A DNA stretch of 64,000 nucleotides from Pseudomonas sp. HMWF032 (GTDB taxonomy: Bacteria; Pseudomonadota; Gammaproteobacteria; Pseudomonadales; Pseudomonadaceae), in contig NZ_QAIG01000004.1 in assembly GCF_003060885.1 (NCBI RefSeq), forward strand, positions 156,123 to 220,122, in the 5' to 3' direction. Shown here piece by piece: positions 35,417-43,578 of the stretch; position 1 is the stretch's first letter, and each line of letters starts with the position of its first letter. Both the position numbers and the translations under genes were made by a program. The notes beneath the pieces were generated by a model. The model did not search any database and was not told the origin of the DNA. It saw only the letters and a list, made by a program, of their open reading frames with translations.

Positions 35417-35722
35417 CTAGACGTTAGCGCCTGTACCACCGCTAGAGACGTTACCGCCGCTACGATTGATCTTCAGAGCGCTCTTGCCTCGTTTGCTTTT
35501 GACAGTGGCTGAGGCTTGATCCTCTGTCTCTTTTGACTTGTCGGCGTCCACCGGGGCTTCAAGGATTTGAGCGGAAGCGTCAGCGGTGTTTTGCACCGTT
35601 GCGGCCTCATCAATCTCCTTTTCCTTCTCCTTGTGAACACCGACCTTCAGCAGTCGATCACCAATAGAAAATTTGGAACCGTGGTCCGTAATCTTCTTGA
35701 TGATCTTGGAAGCGCCGCCCAT
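35417..35722 (-). CDS. Tail/virion protein, T7 gp7.3-like
   Basis: The 101-residue product starts MGGASKIIKKITDHGS and ends in a basic, Gly-rich stretch (KRGKSALKINRSGGNV). T7 gp7.3, a virion protein of 99 residues needed for adsorption, has the same plan: a Lys-rich start, an acidic middle and a GKKSLSVARSSGGG end. I take ATG 35722, as the longer frame runs through the upstream gene. It shares its basic end with the gene at 36214. Confidence 0.75.
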   Translation of the reverse strand: MGGASKIIKKITDHGSKFSIGDRLLKVGVHKEKEKEIDEAATVQNTADASAQILEAPVDADKSKETEDQASATVKSKRGKSALKINRSGGNVSSGGTGANV

Positions 35723-35723
35723 A

Positions 35724-36257
35724 TCAGGAGGTCTCCATAACGAAGGTTTTGTAGGGGACGAAGCCCGCCTTCTTGTAGGCGTTCTCCAGTTGTTGCTGAT
35801 CAGCGGCCATTGCCCCAGCGGCCTCCACAACACTGACCCAACCGGAATCCACCAGGCCCTTGAGGACCCATGCAGCGGCCCTTGAGATACCCCGGCCAGT
35901 TCCCTTAGGAGTGGTCGTCAGGCAGAGCTCGTGGGCTGCGGTAAGTGATTGGTTGTACCAGGTGGGTCCGATGCCAAAGAGGAGACCCCCGAGGAGGTCC
36001 CCTGTGACAACATCGTGGAAGGCGATCAGGGCGAGCCCCTCTTCCCAGACCTTGGAGGCCCGGAGGTATGTCTCTAGGGTGTCCTCGAAGGACGCCTCAC
36101 GGATTACCTTGAGGGAGCTACCGGCGTGGAACTTCCAGCCGTGGGCATGAATCAGCTTTGCCGTTTCCTCGTCTTGGACAAGGCGGTAGGCAATCCCGAG
36201 GCCCGTTAAGACCTCAGACGGGGTTTTTGCTAACAGAGCTTGCGGCTGTGCTGGCAT
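35724..36257 (-). CDS. GNAT-like acetyltransferase of unknown target
   Basis: This 177-residue protein resembles GNAT acyltransferases: a central beta strand, then CLTTTPKGTGRGISRAAAW, which looks like the acetyl-CoA pyrophosphate loop (R/Q-x-x-G-x-G/A), and a closing AYKKAGFVPYKT, a usual GNAT end. ATG 36257 (MPAQPQALLAKT) is chosen inside the gp6.7 overlap. Genes of this sort occur between gp6.7 and gp7.3 in some T7 relatives. The substrate is unknown. Confidence 0.6.
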   Translation of the reverse strand: MPAQPQALLAKTPSEVLTGLGIAYRLVQDEETAKLIHAHGWKFHAGSSLKVIREASFEDTLETYLRASKVWEEGLALIAFHDVVTGDLLGGLLFGIGPTWYNQSLTAAHELCLTTTPKGTGRGISRAAAWVLKGLVDSGWVSVVEAAGAMAADQQQLENAYKKAGFVPYKTFVMETS

Positions 36258-36489
36258 AGTTCGCCCCTTGTTTGGAGGCCATTTGAGAGGCGGCAGTGTT
36301 GAGGCCAATTTTCAGGGAGGCTTTGCCACGGCGTTTAGCGCCCTTGGTCAAGGTCTGATCTTCGTCTTCAGCACTTCCCAGCTCGCGTTCCGTCACAGCT
36401 TCGGGAGCCTGAACGGCTGCTGTTGCTGGGAGTTGCACTGCTGGGGTCTTCGCCTTCTCTTGAAAGAGAGAGTCGGTAAGAAGGCCCAT
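36214..36489 (-). CDS. Virion protein, T7 gp6.7-like
   Basis: This is a 91-residue, low-complexity protein with an acidic middle (GSAEDEDQTLTKGAKRRGKA) and a basic SLKIGLNTAAS end, matching the plan of T7 gp6.7 (88 aa), a minor virion component. It overlaps the preceding gene by 1 bp and the GNAT-like gene by 44 bp. Confidence 0.65.
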   Translation of the reverse strand: MGLLTDSLFQEKAKTPAVQLPATAAVQAPEAVTERELGSAEDEDQTLTKGAKRRGKASLKIGLNTAASQMASKQGANYASTAASSVSKNPV

Positions 36490-36734
36490 TAGGACTCCTT
36501 GGATTGTTGGTCGCGGTAGACAGAGGTGACGTGATCCATCACCTCGCGGATGCCCCTGAGGAACCCTAAGTGGGCTACGGGGCCCCCGCTCTTGGCTTCA
36601 GCTTCCTGAGAGAGGAGGCCGTTAGCGTTGAAACGGGACTCCAGATAGCGGACCTGCTGGCGAGTAAACGGGGGGATGTTCTCGATGTAATCCAACAGCT
36701 CAGCTTCAAGGGAGTCTTCAACAAATGCATGCAT
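36489..36734 (-). CDS. Hypothetical phage protein
   Basis: The 81-residue product starts MHAFVEDSLEAELLDYIENI and is predicted helical, ending VTSVYRDQQSKES. T7 relatives have a small gene here (gp6.5), to which it may correspond by place. It is the first gene after a phage promoter at 36755 and so heads the late virion transcript. Confidence 0.6.
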   Translation of the reverse strand: MHAFVEDSLEAELLDYIENIPPFTRQQVRYLESRFNANGLLSQEAEAKSGGPVAHLGFLRGIREVMDHVTSVYRDQQSKES

Positions 36735-36754
36735 CGGAAGGCTCTCTGTGATCT

Positions 36755-36776
36755 GTTCTAAAGTGTCATGGAACTA
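36755..36776 (-). promoter_or_regulatory. Phage RNA polymerase promoter (copy C, late genes)
   Basis: It reads AGTTCCATGACACTTTAGAA on the minus strand. It lies 21 bp upstream of the gene at 36734 and in front of the whole virion block, like the T7 class III promoters. Confidence 0.75.
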
Positions 36777-36848
36777 CCGGCACCAGATGGCGAGGAAGGC
36801 TCCAAGACAGAAGGCGAGTAGGCAGGAAGCTACTAGCTGGGCGTCCAC
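36774..36848 (-). CDS. Possible 24-residue membrane peptide
   Basis: A GTG at 36848, inside the end of the exonuclease gene and preceded by AAGGTGA, opens a 24-residue frame (DAQLVASCLLAFCLGAFLAI at its core) that is a single hydrophobic helix. The stop falls in promoter C. Coding in a 100-bp gap and a ribosome site make it possible, but the size gives little statistical support. Confidence 0.25.
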   Translation of the reverse strand: MDAQLVASCLLAFCLGAFLAIWCR

Positions 36849-37696
36849 GGGATCACCTTACGGTTCTTGAAGTCCCACTCACTGGAGCGGCAGATGCGCG
36901 CTACCTGAGCCTGGACAAGCGCATAGGCTGCATCCTTACCGGCTTTCGCAAAGCACGACACCACGGCATCCCAGAGGGTCTCCTCGGGTTCCATCGGGCG
37001 TTGCTTCCATTCGGTAACCAGTTGGCCCTTACGGGGGCCTGACTTCATCTCACGCTCTACCTGATGCCAAATCCAGGGTTCCTTGAGGAAGCTCTCGGCG
37101 CGGCCTTCACCCATGCCAGGACAACCACCATAGCCATCGGTGACATCGCCCATGAGGGTCTGGAGCATGTGGAAGTAGTCAGCCTGCTCCTCGGTGATCG
37201 TGAAGAACTTCTTGCGGAGGTAGTCCCAGAACTCACCAGGGATGGTCTTGAAGTCCTTATCACCGGACACAATGATCTTGCGGCCTTTGATGTGAGGGGA
37301 GGTGGCCCAGATACCCAGGACATCATCACCTTCAAGGGTGGGGACTTGGAGGGTCTCGTAGTTCTCCACCACACGGTCACGGACCAGGTAGTAGCAGAGA
37401 GGCTTGCGCTTCTCCTTACGGTTGCCCTTGTAGGTCTCCAGGATGTCCTTACGCCAGTTCACAGCATCAGTGAACGCAACGTAGACACGGGGTTCCTCTT
37501 CCAGCTTGAGCTTCTCGGAAACTTCCATGATCAGCTTCTGGATGTTGACCTTGAAGAGGCTATAGGCTTCCTCAGGGTCGCTGTGGAGAGTCCAGAACTC
37601 ACCCCAGTTGATTTCCTGCTCGGCTGACGTGGTGGCCATGTACAGCGCCATATCACCGTCGATCAGGAGTGCAACGCTACTGTTCGCGTTCCGCAT
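36833..37696 (-). CDS. 5'-3' exonuclease, T7 gp6-like
   Basis: This 287-residue flap/5' exonuclease degrades host DNA and removes primers. It shows the PIN/FEN-type acidic sites: LLIDGDMALY near the start, LEGDDVLGIWA, VSGDKDFKTI and MGDVTDGYGGCPGMGEGRA. ATG 37696 (MRNANSSVALLID) has AGGAAG upstream and fits T7 gp6 (300 aa) better than the longer frame. It overlaps the previous gene by 20 bp. Confidence 0.9.
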   Translation of the reverse strand: MRNANSSVALLIDGDMALYMATTSAEQEINWGEFWTLHSDPEEAYSLFKVNIQKLIMEVSEKLKLEEEPRVYVAFTDAVNWRKDILETYKGNRKEKRKPLCYYLVRDRVVENYETLQVPTLEGDDVLGIWATSPHIKGRKIIVSGDKDFKTIPGEFWDYLRKKFFTITEEQADYFHMLQTLMGDVTDGYGGCPGMGEGRAESFLKEPWIWHQVEREMKSGPRKGQLVTEWKQRPMEPEETLWDAVVSCFAKAGKDAAYALVQAQVARICRSSEWDFKNRKVIPWTPS

Positions 37697-38015
37697 AGAC
37701 CACTTCCTGTACCGGGACTTGTCGCTCAACAACCTTGCGGGTGAAGGTGACGGATTCCACGGTGTACAGCAGTTCGGCCTTCAGGTAGGTCCAGGTGACT
37801 TTGCACCAGGAGTCTGATTCGGGAGCGTCCGTGGAGCGTTCAATTGGAGGGCAGAAGACCACCTGAGGCGGGGTTACACCCTTGCGGGGAGCCTTGATGC
37901 GCTCAGCGTTCTTCAGGCTGAAGCCGTTCTCACCAAGCCACTTGCGGAGCTCAGCTTCAGTGATGTTCTCAGGGAAACCCGAGAGGGCCTCCGTTTGTTT
38001 CTTCTTGCGGGCCAT
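37677..38015 (-). CDS. Hypothetical phage protein
   Basis: The 112-residue product has a basic start (MARKKKQTEALSGF), then ITEAELRKWLGENGFSLKNAER, which looks like a helical DNA-binding-type segment, and a beta-rich end (VTWTYLKAELLYTVESVTF). No family is recognised. It lies in the replication block, just before the exonuclease. Confidence 0.6.
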   Translation of the reverse strand: MARKKKQTEALSGFPENITEAELRKWLGENGFSLKNAERIKAPRKGVTPPQVVFCPPIERSTDAPESDSWCKVTWTYLKAELLYTVESVTFTRKVVERQVPVQEVVYAEREQ

Positions 38016-38024
38016 GGGGTTTCC

Positions 38025-38276
38025 TTAGGGCGCGAGGTGATCTTCAGAGGCAACCTGGCGGACAACGGAACCAGTACCGGGCCACTTACCTTCCACCAGC
38101 TCAAGGCCAGCAGAGGTCACGAACCAACGGTCACGGGCCTTGTTGTCGATCACCGAGGAGATGTGCTTACGGCTGGCCGCTTCAGCGATCAGTGCAGCGT
38201 GTTTCCGGGAGAAGTCCGACTGGAAGCTCTGGGGGTTGAGGAGCATGTGACGCAGGATTCGGAGGTAGGCGTTCAT
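38025..38276 (-). CDS. Hypothetical phage protein
   Basis: The 83-residue product has a helical N-terminal two thirds and a beta-like WFVTSAGLELVEGKW that resembles the wing of a winged-helix domain. This is a visual impression only. Its start overlaps the previous stop by 1 bp. Confidence 0.55.
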   Translation of the reverse strand: MNAYLRILRHMLLNPQSFQSDFSRKHAALIAEAASRKHISSVIDNKARDRWFVTSAGLELVEGKWPGTGSVVRQVASEDHLAP

Positions 38277-38482
38277 CAGCTCTGAGGGCTCAGGAGCTTT
38301 TCGATGTTGGCCTTAACAGCGGCGGCCTTAGCTACCTCGGTCTCCAGGACCGTGCTGTTGTTATTTAGATGGCGTACCTGCTCATCGTTCTGCTTGATCA
38401 CGCTCTTATTGCTGGTAATCAGCTTGTCCAGTTCCTGAGTGGTCTTGGTGAAGCCCTTCAGGATGTCGCTCAGTGATTTCAT
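38276..38482 (-). CDS. Small coiled-coil protein
   Basis: ATG 38482 (MKSLSDILKGFTKTT) opens a 68-residue protein that is almost entirely a heptad-like coiled coil rich in Lys, Asn and Val. The longer frame upstream overlaps the preceding gene with non-coding character. The function is unknown. Confidence 0.6.
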   Translation of the reverse strand: MKSLSDILKGFTKTTQELDKLITSNKSVIKQNDEQVRHLNNNSTVLETEVAKAAAVKANIEKLLSPQS

Positions 38483-38489
38483 GGTGTGC

Positions 38490-38969
38490 CTATTGTTGTG
38501 ATGCGTACTTGTCCAGGAGGGCCTGAATGGCGCAGAGGGACTCCTCTGGGAACTCTTGAGCAAGTAGCTGGTTGAAGCCCCAAAGCAGGGGCGAGAGGCG
38601 CTCCTTCAGGTCACCTTCAGGGAACTCCGACTGGATGTCCCACAGAGCCGCTGCCATGGTTTGCACAGGACCACTGAGGGTCACTGCCGCCAAACCTTCA
38701 GGCTGAGGGCGAATCTGGATGAGGTGAAACGGGAGGAGGTTGGTCAGGTGGGCCAGCTCGTGGATACTCCAGGAGAGCTTCACCGTGAGGGAGAGACCCC
38801 GAAAGAGGCCACTAGCGGGACACTCCATAATGGCCTGTACAAGCTGAGTACCTTTCTTGGCCGAGGCACTCTTCACGAGATACTCACGGGCCTTTTCGGA
38901 TACGTTGGGGTCTCTGAGGAAACGGCCCCGAGAGGCCGCCTTGAGGAGGAAGGGGTTACTCACTTCCAC
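38490..38969 (-). CDS. Hypothetical phage protein
   Basis: This is a 159-residue protein, mostly helical, with SWSIHELAHLTNLLPFHLIQ in the middle. HELAH is spaced like a metalloprotease HExxH, but the context lacks other family features, so I do not call an enzyme. It lies within a run of small class II genes. Confidence 0.6.
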   Translation of the reverse strand: MEVSNPFLLKAASRGRFLRDPNVSEKAREYLVKSASAKKGTQLVQAIMECPASGLFRGLSLTVKLSWSIHELAHLTNLLPFHLIQIRPQPEGLAAVTLSGPVQTMAAALWDIQSEFPEGDLKERLSPLLWGFNQLLAQEFPEESLCAIQALLDKYASQQ

Positions 38970-39247
38970 ACCACCCTAGTAATGGTTTCGGTGACTTTCT
39001 CGACCTCATGTAGCTCAAGGTCAGAACCGCCGTATTCCCAGTCGTAGGTCCAGTCGGTGTGGTAGGAGCCTGAGCGCCCAGCAGTAGCCGAATAGAACTT
39101 GCCTGTGGTGGTGTCCTTGAGGATGTTTGTACAGGACTGGTACTTGTGGTCCTGGACCCACTCACCTTCCTCTTCGATTACAAAGCGGTCAGTGTCACCC
39201 CAGAAGACATCGCGGGCTTCAGCGGCTGGGATGATGATGGGGCTCAT
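38960..39247 (-). CDS. Hypothetical phage protein
   Basis: ATG 39247 (MSPIIIPAAEARDVFWGDTDRF) is chosen because it overlaps the previous stop in the TAATG manner; this gives 95 residues. The middle is Tyr/Trp/Gly-rich (GRSGSYHTDWTYDWEYGGSD). The family is unknown. Confidence 0.6.
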   Translation of the reverse strand: MSPIIIPAAEARDVFWGDTDRFVIEEEGEWVQDHKYQSCTNILKDTTTGKFYSATAGRSGSYHTDWTYDWEYGGSDLELHEVEKVTETITRVVWK

Positions 39248-39537
39248 TACTTCTTGTTCAGCCACTTGGCGTACTCCTTGCGGGCATAACGCTGGTCCCA
39301 CACGGACAGTGCGGGCATGAGGATGGCCAGAACCGGGATCAGGACAAACAGGCCCAGCAGGCGGCGTAAGCCATCAAAGAGCTCCCGGAGGCTTACAGCC
39401 CAGTTGGTACGGGAGAAGAACGCACCACCCAGAAGGCGGTAATTACTACGCACCAGGGGCCAGTAGGCCATCTCTGCACGGTGCTTCAGGCAGAGTTCCC
39501 GGAGGGACATTGGGCGGGTGTTATAGGGTGTGCTCAC
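39247..39537 (-). CDS. Small membrane protein
   Basis: The 96-residue protein has a basic first half and one clear hydrophobic helix (LLGLFVLIPVLAILMPALSV) followed by a basic cytoplasmic-type tail (RYARKEYAKWLNKK). No family is recognised. It might act on the host envelope during infection. Confidence 0.6.
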   Translation of the reverse strand: MSTPYNTRPMSLRELCLKHRAEMAYWPLVRSNYRLLGGAFFSRTNWAVSLRELFDGLRRLLGLFVLIPVLAILMPALSVWDQRYARKEYAKWLNKK

Positions 39538-39551
39538 GGTCTTTCTCCGGG

Positions 39552-39911
39552 TTAGTGATGGTCGCGTTCAACGATCCCAGCGGGGCTCTTGGCGAGCTCA
39601 GCTAGTGCGCAGATGTCAAAGTGAGGGCCGAATACCATCGCGCCCTTGTAGCGGAAGTTCTCCCGCATCTCGTGTTCCATGGCGACCTGAAGGGCCAACC
39701 AAGCGGTTTGCACGATTTCCCCTTCAGTCATGTGCGGCGACAGCAGCCAGTGGCGGCCTTTCCACACCAGAGGTTTCCCCGAGACGTTGCAGGTGCCTTC
39801 CTCACAGGAGACCCGAAGGGAGCCCTTAGCCTCATCAATGACAAAGCTGAAGCCTGCATAGGTGATGTCTGCCAGGATTTCCTGGATGTGATTCAGTTGT
39901 TCAGGGGTCAT
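39552..39911 (-). CDS. Hypothetical phage protein
   Basis: The 119-residue product starts MTPEQLNHIQEILADITYAG. It has conserved-looking Cys pairs (CEEGTCNV) and a His-containing helix MEHEMRENFRY. No family is recognised. Its start shares an ATGA with the small gene before it, so the two are coupled. Confidence 0.6.
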   Translation of the reverse strand: MTPEQLNHIQEILADITYAGFSFVIDEAKGSLRVSCEEGTCNVSGKPLVWKGRHWLLSPHMTEGEIVQTAWLALQVAMEHEMRENFRYKGAMVFGPHFDICALAELAKSPAGIVERDHH

Positions 39912-40081
39912 CAGAAGGTTCCCTCTAAGAGGTCGTCATTGCGCCGCTCAAGCTGGCCCTGTTCAAAGGCCGCACGTTCTGAAGCGCTGTAGTCAGGTAG
40001 TGTTTTGCGCGGGTTCTTGTAACCGTCTCGCCAAGCTGCAAGCCATTCATCTGTCACGTCCCGGTCTCGGAATGTGGCCAT
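39911..40081 (-). CDS. Small hypothetical phage protein (56 aa)
   Basis: This frame begins at the ATG overlapping the ligase TGA (TGATG) and ends with a TGA that overlaps the next ATG. It starts MATFRDRDVTDEWLAAWRDG and continues with YKNPRKTLPDYSASERAAFE. The two overlaps and the exact fit of the gap make it convincing although short. Confidence 0.65.
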   Translation of the reverse strand: MATFRDRDVTDEWLAAWRDGYKNPRKTLPDYSASERAAFEQGQLERRNDDLLEGTF

Positions 40082-41037
40082 CAGCAATCAGCCTCAGTCT
40101 TGTCAAAACGGACACCCTTGTAGCGCGGCTCCCGGAGGAACCCGTCAGGGGTCATCTTCATGGCCTCAACCTCAATGATCTTCCCGACGATCTGCCACGG
40201 GCGCTGGAGCCAAGCTGTACGCTGGGCGAAGTCACCACCGGCTACGGGGATTTCATGGAGGGTGCCGTCAGGGGTTTTCCAACGGCAGAGGAGGGAGCCA
40301 GCCATGCCGGCCATCTTGCCCACACCTTCCTTGACCCCAACTACTTCGAGGTCTTTGGTGATGCGTTCTTTGATTCGCATGATGCGGTGATCACGCTTGC
40401 CGGCTTCCCAGAGAGCCTCAGGGTCCCGGAGGATTACCCCTTCACCTTTGCGGCTAAAGACTTCCTTAGCGGTCTCTACGGCATCATCTTTGGTCCCACG
40501 GCAGGAAGCTGGGAAACGAACCAGGCGGGTTACCTCATAGGGGTTCTTGACGTTAACGTGTATCCAAGCCAAGCGGCTGAGACGGTCGGTGAAGTGAACT
40601 GAGCTGTACCCCTCACGGAACTCCTTTTGAGTCAGGCAATCGTGAACAACTAGGTTCAGCCAACTGTTCTGCTCATGGCGGCGAACGGCTCCAGAGGTTT
40701 CCCCCACGGGGGCGTACTTCCAGACATAGCCATCTCGGTAAATCAGGAGGAGCTCCCCGATGATCACCAGGGACTTGTCCAGGTTGAGACCTTCGAGATG
40801 GTCCTCCAGGTGCTCACAGGAATGGATGCGCTCACCAGTTCGGGTGAATGCCTGCCAGAACCCTGCAAGGAACAGGAAGAACGCATAGACCCCATCGAGC
40901 TTCTCAGTGATGTGGTAGAGCTTCCCCTCAGGGAGATTCTTTGGGCTGACATCCGCCAGGTCTTTCACCTGCTGAGCCAGCTTGTCGGGTTTACGCCCGG
41001 TCAGTCGGGTCAGGGTGTTCTTGTCCACGGAAGTCAT
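40081..41037 (-). CDS. ATP-dependent DNA ligase
   Basis: This 318-residue ligase seals nicks in replicating phage DNA. The adenylation motif is ITEKLDGVYAFF with the reactive Lys at about residue 46, and GEGVILRDPEALWEAGKR and IMRIKER are later nucleotidyltransferase motifs. ATG 41037 (MTSVDKNTLTRL) has GGAGAG upstream; the longer frame overlaps the small gene at 41113. T7 has its ligase (gp1.3) next to the RNA polymerase, while here it follows the DNA polymerase. Confidence 0.9.
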   Translation of the reverse strand: MTSVDKNTLTRLTGRKPDKLAQQVKDLADVSPKNLPEGKLYHITEKLDGVYAFFLFLAGFWQAFTRTGERIHSCEHLEDHLEGLNLDKSLVIIGELLLIYRDGYVWKYAPVGETSGAVRRHEQNSWLNLVVHDCLTQKEFREGYSSVHFTDRLSRLAWIHVNVKNPYEVTRLVRFPASCRGTKDDAVETAKEVFSRKGEGVILRDPEALWEAGKRDHRIMRIKERITKDLEVVGVKEGVGKMAGMAGSLLCRWKTPDGTLHEIPVAGGDFAQRTAWLQRPWQIVGKIIEVEAMKMTPDGFLREPRYKGVRFDKTEADC

Positions 41038-41113
41038 CGCGGTCTCTCCAGATGGGTTTGTCAAAAATGATTCGGATGGCCAACACGAGGAAGGCCGCTA
41101 GGAACAGAGCCAT
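40991..41113 (-). CDS. Small membrane protein (40 aa)
   Basis: An ATG at 41113 has the strong site AAGGAGG 6 nt upstream. The product starts MALFLAAFLVLAIRIIF, a single hydrophobic helix, followed by a charged tail with KPIWRDRDDFRGQEH. It is the first gene after phage promoter D and overlaps the ligase start by 47 bp. Short, but the ribosome site and the place after a promoter support it. Confidence 0.6.
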   Translation of the reverse strand: MALFLAAFLVLAIRIIFDKPIWRDRDDFRGQEHPDPTDRA

Positions 41114-41131
41114 AGGGCCTCCTTGTGGGTT

Positions 41132-41154
41132 GTTCTAAAGTGTCCTGAAACTGG
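41132..41154 (-). promoter_or_regulatory. Phage RNA polymerase promoter (copy D)
   Basis: It reads AGTTTCAGGACACTTTAGAA on the minus strand, directly after the DNA polymerase stop, in front of the small membrane gene and the ligase. Confidence 0.7.
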
Positions 41155-43335
41155 TTAGTGGCACTCGAACCAGGAGCTACCGACCTTCGCTTCAGTGTCC
41201 AAACGGACCTTGAACTGGAAGAACTCTTGGGTATCCCGCATGGCCTCTTGAGACTCCCGAGCAACAATCTCTGCTATCTCAGGCGTTCTGCAGGCCACTT
41301 GGATTTCATCGTGGACCCAGGCCATGTAGGCGAAGTCGCCATCCCAGCCGTGTTTCAGGCCCAGGGCTGTTAACCGGCGTTCGGTCTGTACCAGCCACTT
41401 CTTGCAGATGAGGGCACCTGCGGACTGGAGGAGGGTGTTTGGGGCTGAGTGAGGGGAGCGGATGTGGAGCTTGCGGCCATCAAGGCCAATCAGGTGGCGT
41501 CTCTTCCACTTGATCTTCTGTTCCTTACCAACCCACTCAGAGGACTCCACGAGGACCTTCTGAATGGCGTCCCGGAGTTTCTTGATACCAGGGGTCTTCT
41601 TCAGGAAGCTCTGCATCAGCTTCTTGCCGATTGCCTTCTGTTCCTCAGGGGCCCCTAGGGGTAGAACAATGGAGCCGATCTTTTGAGCACCGGCACCGTA
41701 TAGGAATGCATCGCTATGTTCGGGAGAGGTCGCTATGTTCTCCCCGCCGTTAGGCAGCTCATAGTCACCTATGAGACCAGACTATCTCTTCACCCTGTTG
41801 CCAGGGGCTGCGCGCTTCGAGCTGCTTAGCTCTACTCCCTTGCGGGATAGTCGTTACACCTTCCCCTTACGGGGCTTGGCTCGGTATTGCCTCTGAGAGG
41901 GTTCCACCGAATTCACGCAGTTTTAATCGAGGGGTTACCCCCAAGTCATCCGAATCCAGATGAAGGTTTTTGCTTGTTCGCGGGTGTCCAGGCCAGCGGC
42001 TTTCATGTTGACCGTGTGGATGTCACCGTTGAGAACGATGTGGGCATATTCCCCATCATCGAAAGCCCACATGAAGTGAGCCAGGCAGCGGAGCTCCAGA
42101 CCTGAGGCGTCGATACCGACTTGGACCCAGCCCTTAGGAGGCCCAAAGAGGGCCCGGAACTCGGCACCCCAGCCCCCGAGGAAGCCATAAAGGACCTCCC
42201 CGAGTTTGTTCTTCGAGACTGCGGGGACCTGCGCCATGTTGGGGAAGCTGTGAGTGGCGCGGCCTGTTACAGCCCCGTTTGTGTTGACGTAGCCGTGGAG
42301 GTTTCCGTCTTCAGCTACCAGCTTGAGCCAGGCGTTATCGCCTTCGGCCAACTGACCGATTCGCTTCTGAATGGTGAGGTACTCAACCACCAGCTTGGCC
42401 TCTGGGAATGCCAGGGCGTCTAGGGTCGATTCATCTACTTTGGGTTGGCCGGTCTCGGTGAACTCGGTTGGGACCCAGCCCATCAACTTCAGGCAGCGCG
42501 CAATGTGGGCCCGAGAGGAAGGGTTGAACGTGATGTGGACTACGGGTGTGAAGGCTGCGCCCTCGACATAGCCGAAGCGGGAGTTACCGCGCTTGGGAGT
42601 CTTCGGGGTTTTCCCTTCGTACCAGCTCCCGAAGGTCTCCACGAGGGACTCTTCAAGCTCTGCTCTTCGGGCCCCGAGCTGGGCGTAATACTCAACCGCT
42701 TTCTTCTGATCGAAGGGGAAGCCGTTACGCTCTTGCTGGGCAATGACCCAACACACGTCATGTTCGAGCTGGATAGCGGTTGGTGGGTAGTTCTTGCCCT
42801 TCAGCAGCTCATAGAGCTTGAGGGTCACCTGAACGTCCTGAGCGCAATAGTTCAGCATCTCCTCGGAGAACTGAGCCCAAGCGTCAGCGGTGTCAGCGGC
42901 GTAGGTGCCCTTGAGGACACCCAGTCGGTAACCCCAGGCTTTCAGGGAGTGGGACGCAAAGAGCTTCCCAGGAAGGACTCCTTGACGGAGTAACCGGGCG
43001 TCCTGCAACTCAAGGTTGGAGAAGACCAGGCGGGACACCACGAGGGTGTCATAGATGCGGGCGGGGTTCGGCTTGAACCAGGGGAACACTTTCTGGATTG
43101 CAGGCACGTCATACTTAATGACGTTGTGGCCGCCTATCTTGTAGGGGCCGTCTTGCTCTAACTCCTCTGGGGTTGGTTCTTCCCAGGAGGCGTCCATGAG
43201 CTTGCGTAAGCCTTTCTCCACGGTGTCCGGTCGGTAACGCCATGTGCGCCCCGAGATGGAGTCCGTGATGACCAGGCAGTGAAGCCGGGAGATGGTGTCA
43301 AGCAGCCCGTCCGATTCAACATCGAACAGGAGCAT
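41155..43335 (-). CDS. DNA polymerase, T7 gp5-like, interrupted by a group I intron
   Basis: This family A replicative polymerase has a 3'-5' exonuclease; T7 gp5 works with host thioredoxin. Exon 1 is 43335-41958 and exon 2 is 41711-41155; joined they give 644 residues in one frame. The N-terminus MLLFDVESDG holds the exonuclease Asp5/Glu7. VGIDASGLELRCLAHFMW is motif A. Joining restores KTFIYAFLYGAG (T7: KTFIYGFLYGAG), the O-helix, and WVHDEIQV is motif C. Without splicing, exon 1 reads into the intron and stops at 41935, losing the O-helix end and motif C. T7 gp5 is 704 residues. Confidence 0.93.
41712..41957 (-). ncRNA. Group I self-splicing intron in the DNA polymerase gene
   Basis: This is a 246-nt intron without an open frame. 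The exon ends in T and the intron in G, as group I rules require. P1 forms between the last exon bases TCATCT (41963-41958) and the guide GGATGA (41951-41946), with a U-G pair at the splice site. P7 forms between GACTATC (41852-41846) and GATAGTC (41786-41780). Removal restores the conserved polymerase sequence in frame. Group I introns in the DNA polymerase gene of T7-like phages are known, so the place has precedent. It lacks a homing endonuclease. Confidence 0.9.
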
Positions 43336-43338
43336 TGG

Positions 43339-43578
43339 TTATTCCTTGGGTTTGAAGAAATGCCCTTTGGTGCCACAGCGACCGGAGGAGGCATGAAGGC
43401 CAACACGCTGGTCTTTGCACTGGAAGATTTCGCCCGTTGGTTCCTTCTTGCCCGTGACTAGGGAGAGCGTTTCTACACGCGAGCGATAGCACTTATGACC
43501 GTCGCTGGTGTAGCTCTTGTGGTGGACGCAGTTGACGCAGAACAGCGGGTCAGGCTTCCCGCCTTGGATGAGTTCCAT
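43339..43578 (-). CDS. Small Cys-rich protein
   Basis: The 79-residue product has CVNCVHHKSYTSDGHKCYR near the start and FQCKD plus GRCGTKGHFF later. Six Cys and several His suggest a zinc-binding fold. The stop is 3 bp before the polymerase start. The function is unknown. Confidence 0.65.
   Translation of the reverse strand: MELIQGGKPDPLFCVNCVHHKSYTSDGHKCYRSRVETLSLVTGKKEPTGEIFQCKDQRVGLHASSGRCGTKGHFFKPKE

Noticed and set aside
38490..38969. Zinc metalloprotease based on HELAH
   Set aside because: No other metalloprotease feature is present; the five residues alone can occur by chance in a helical protein.
41155..43335. Two separate, broken DNA polymerase genes (466-codon and 153-codon frames)
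   Set aside because: The interruption has group I intron splice rules, P1 and P7 pairings, and joining restores the conserved polymerase motif in frame.
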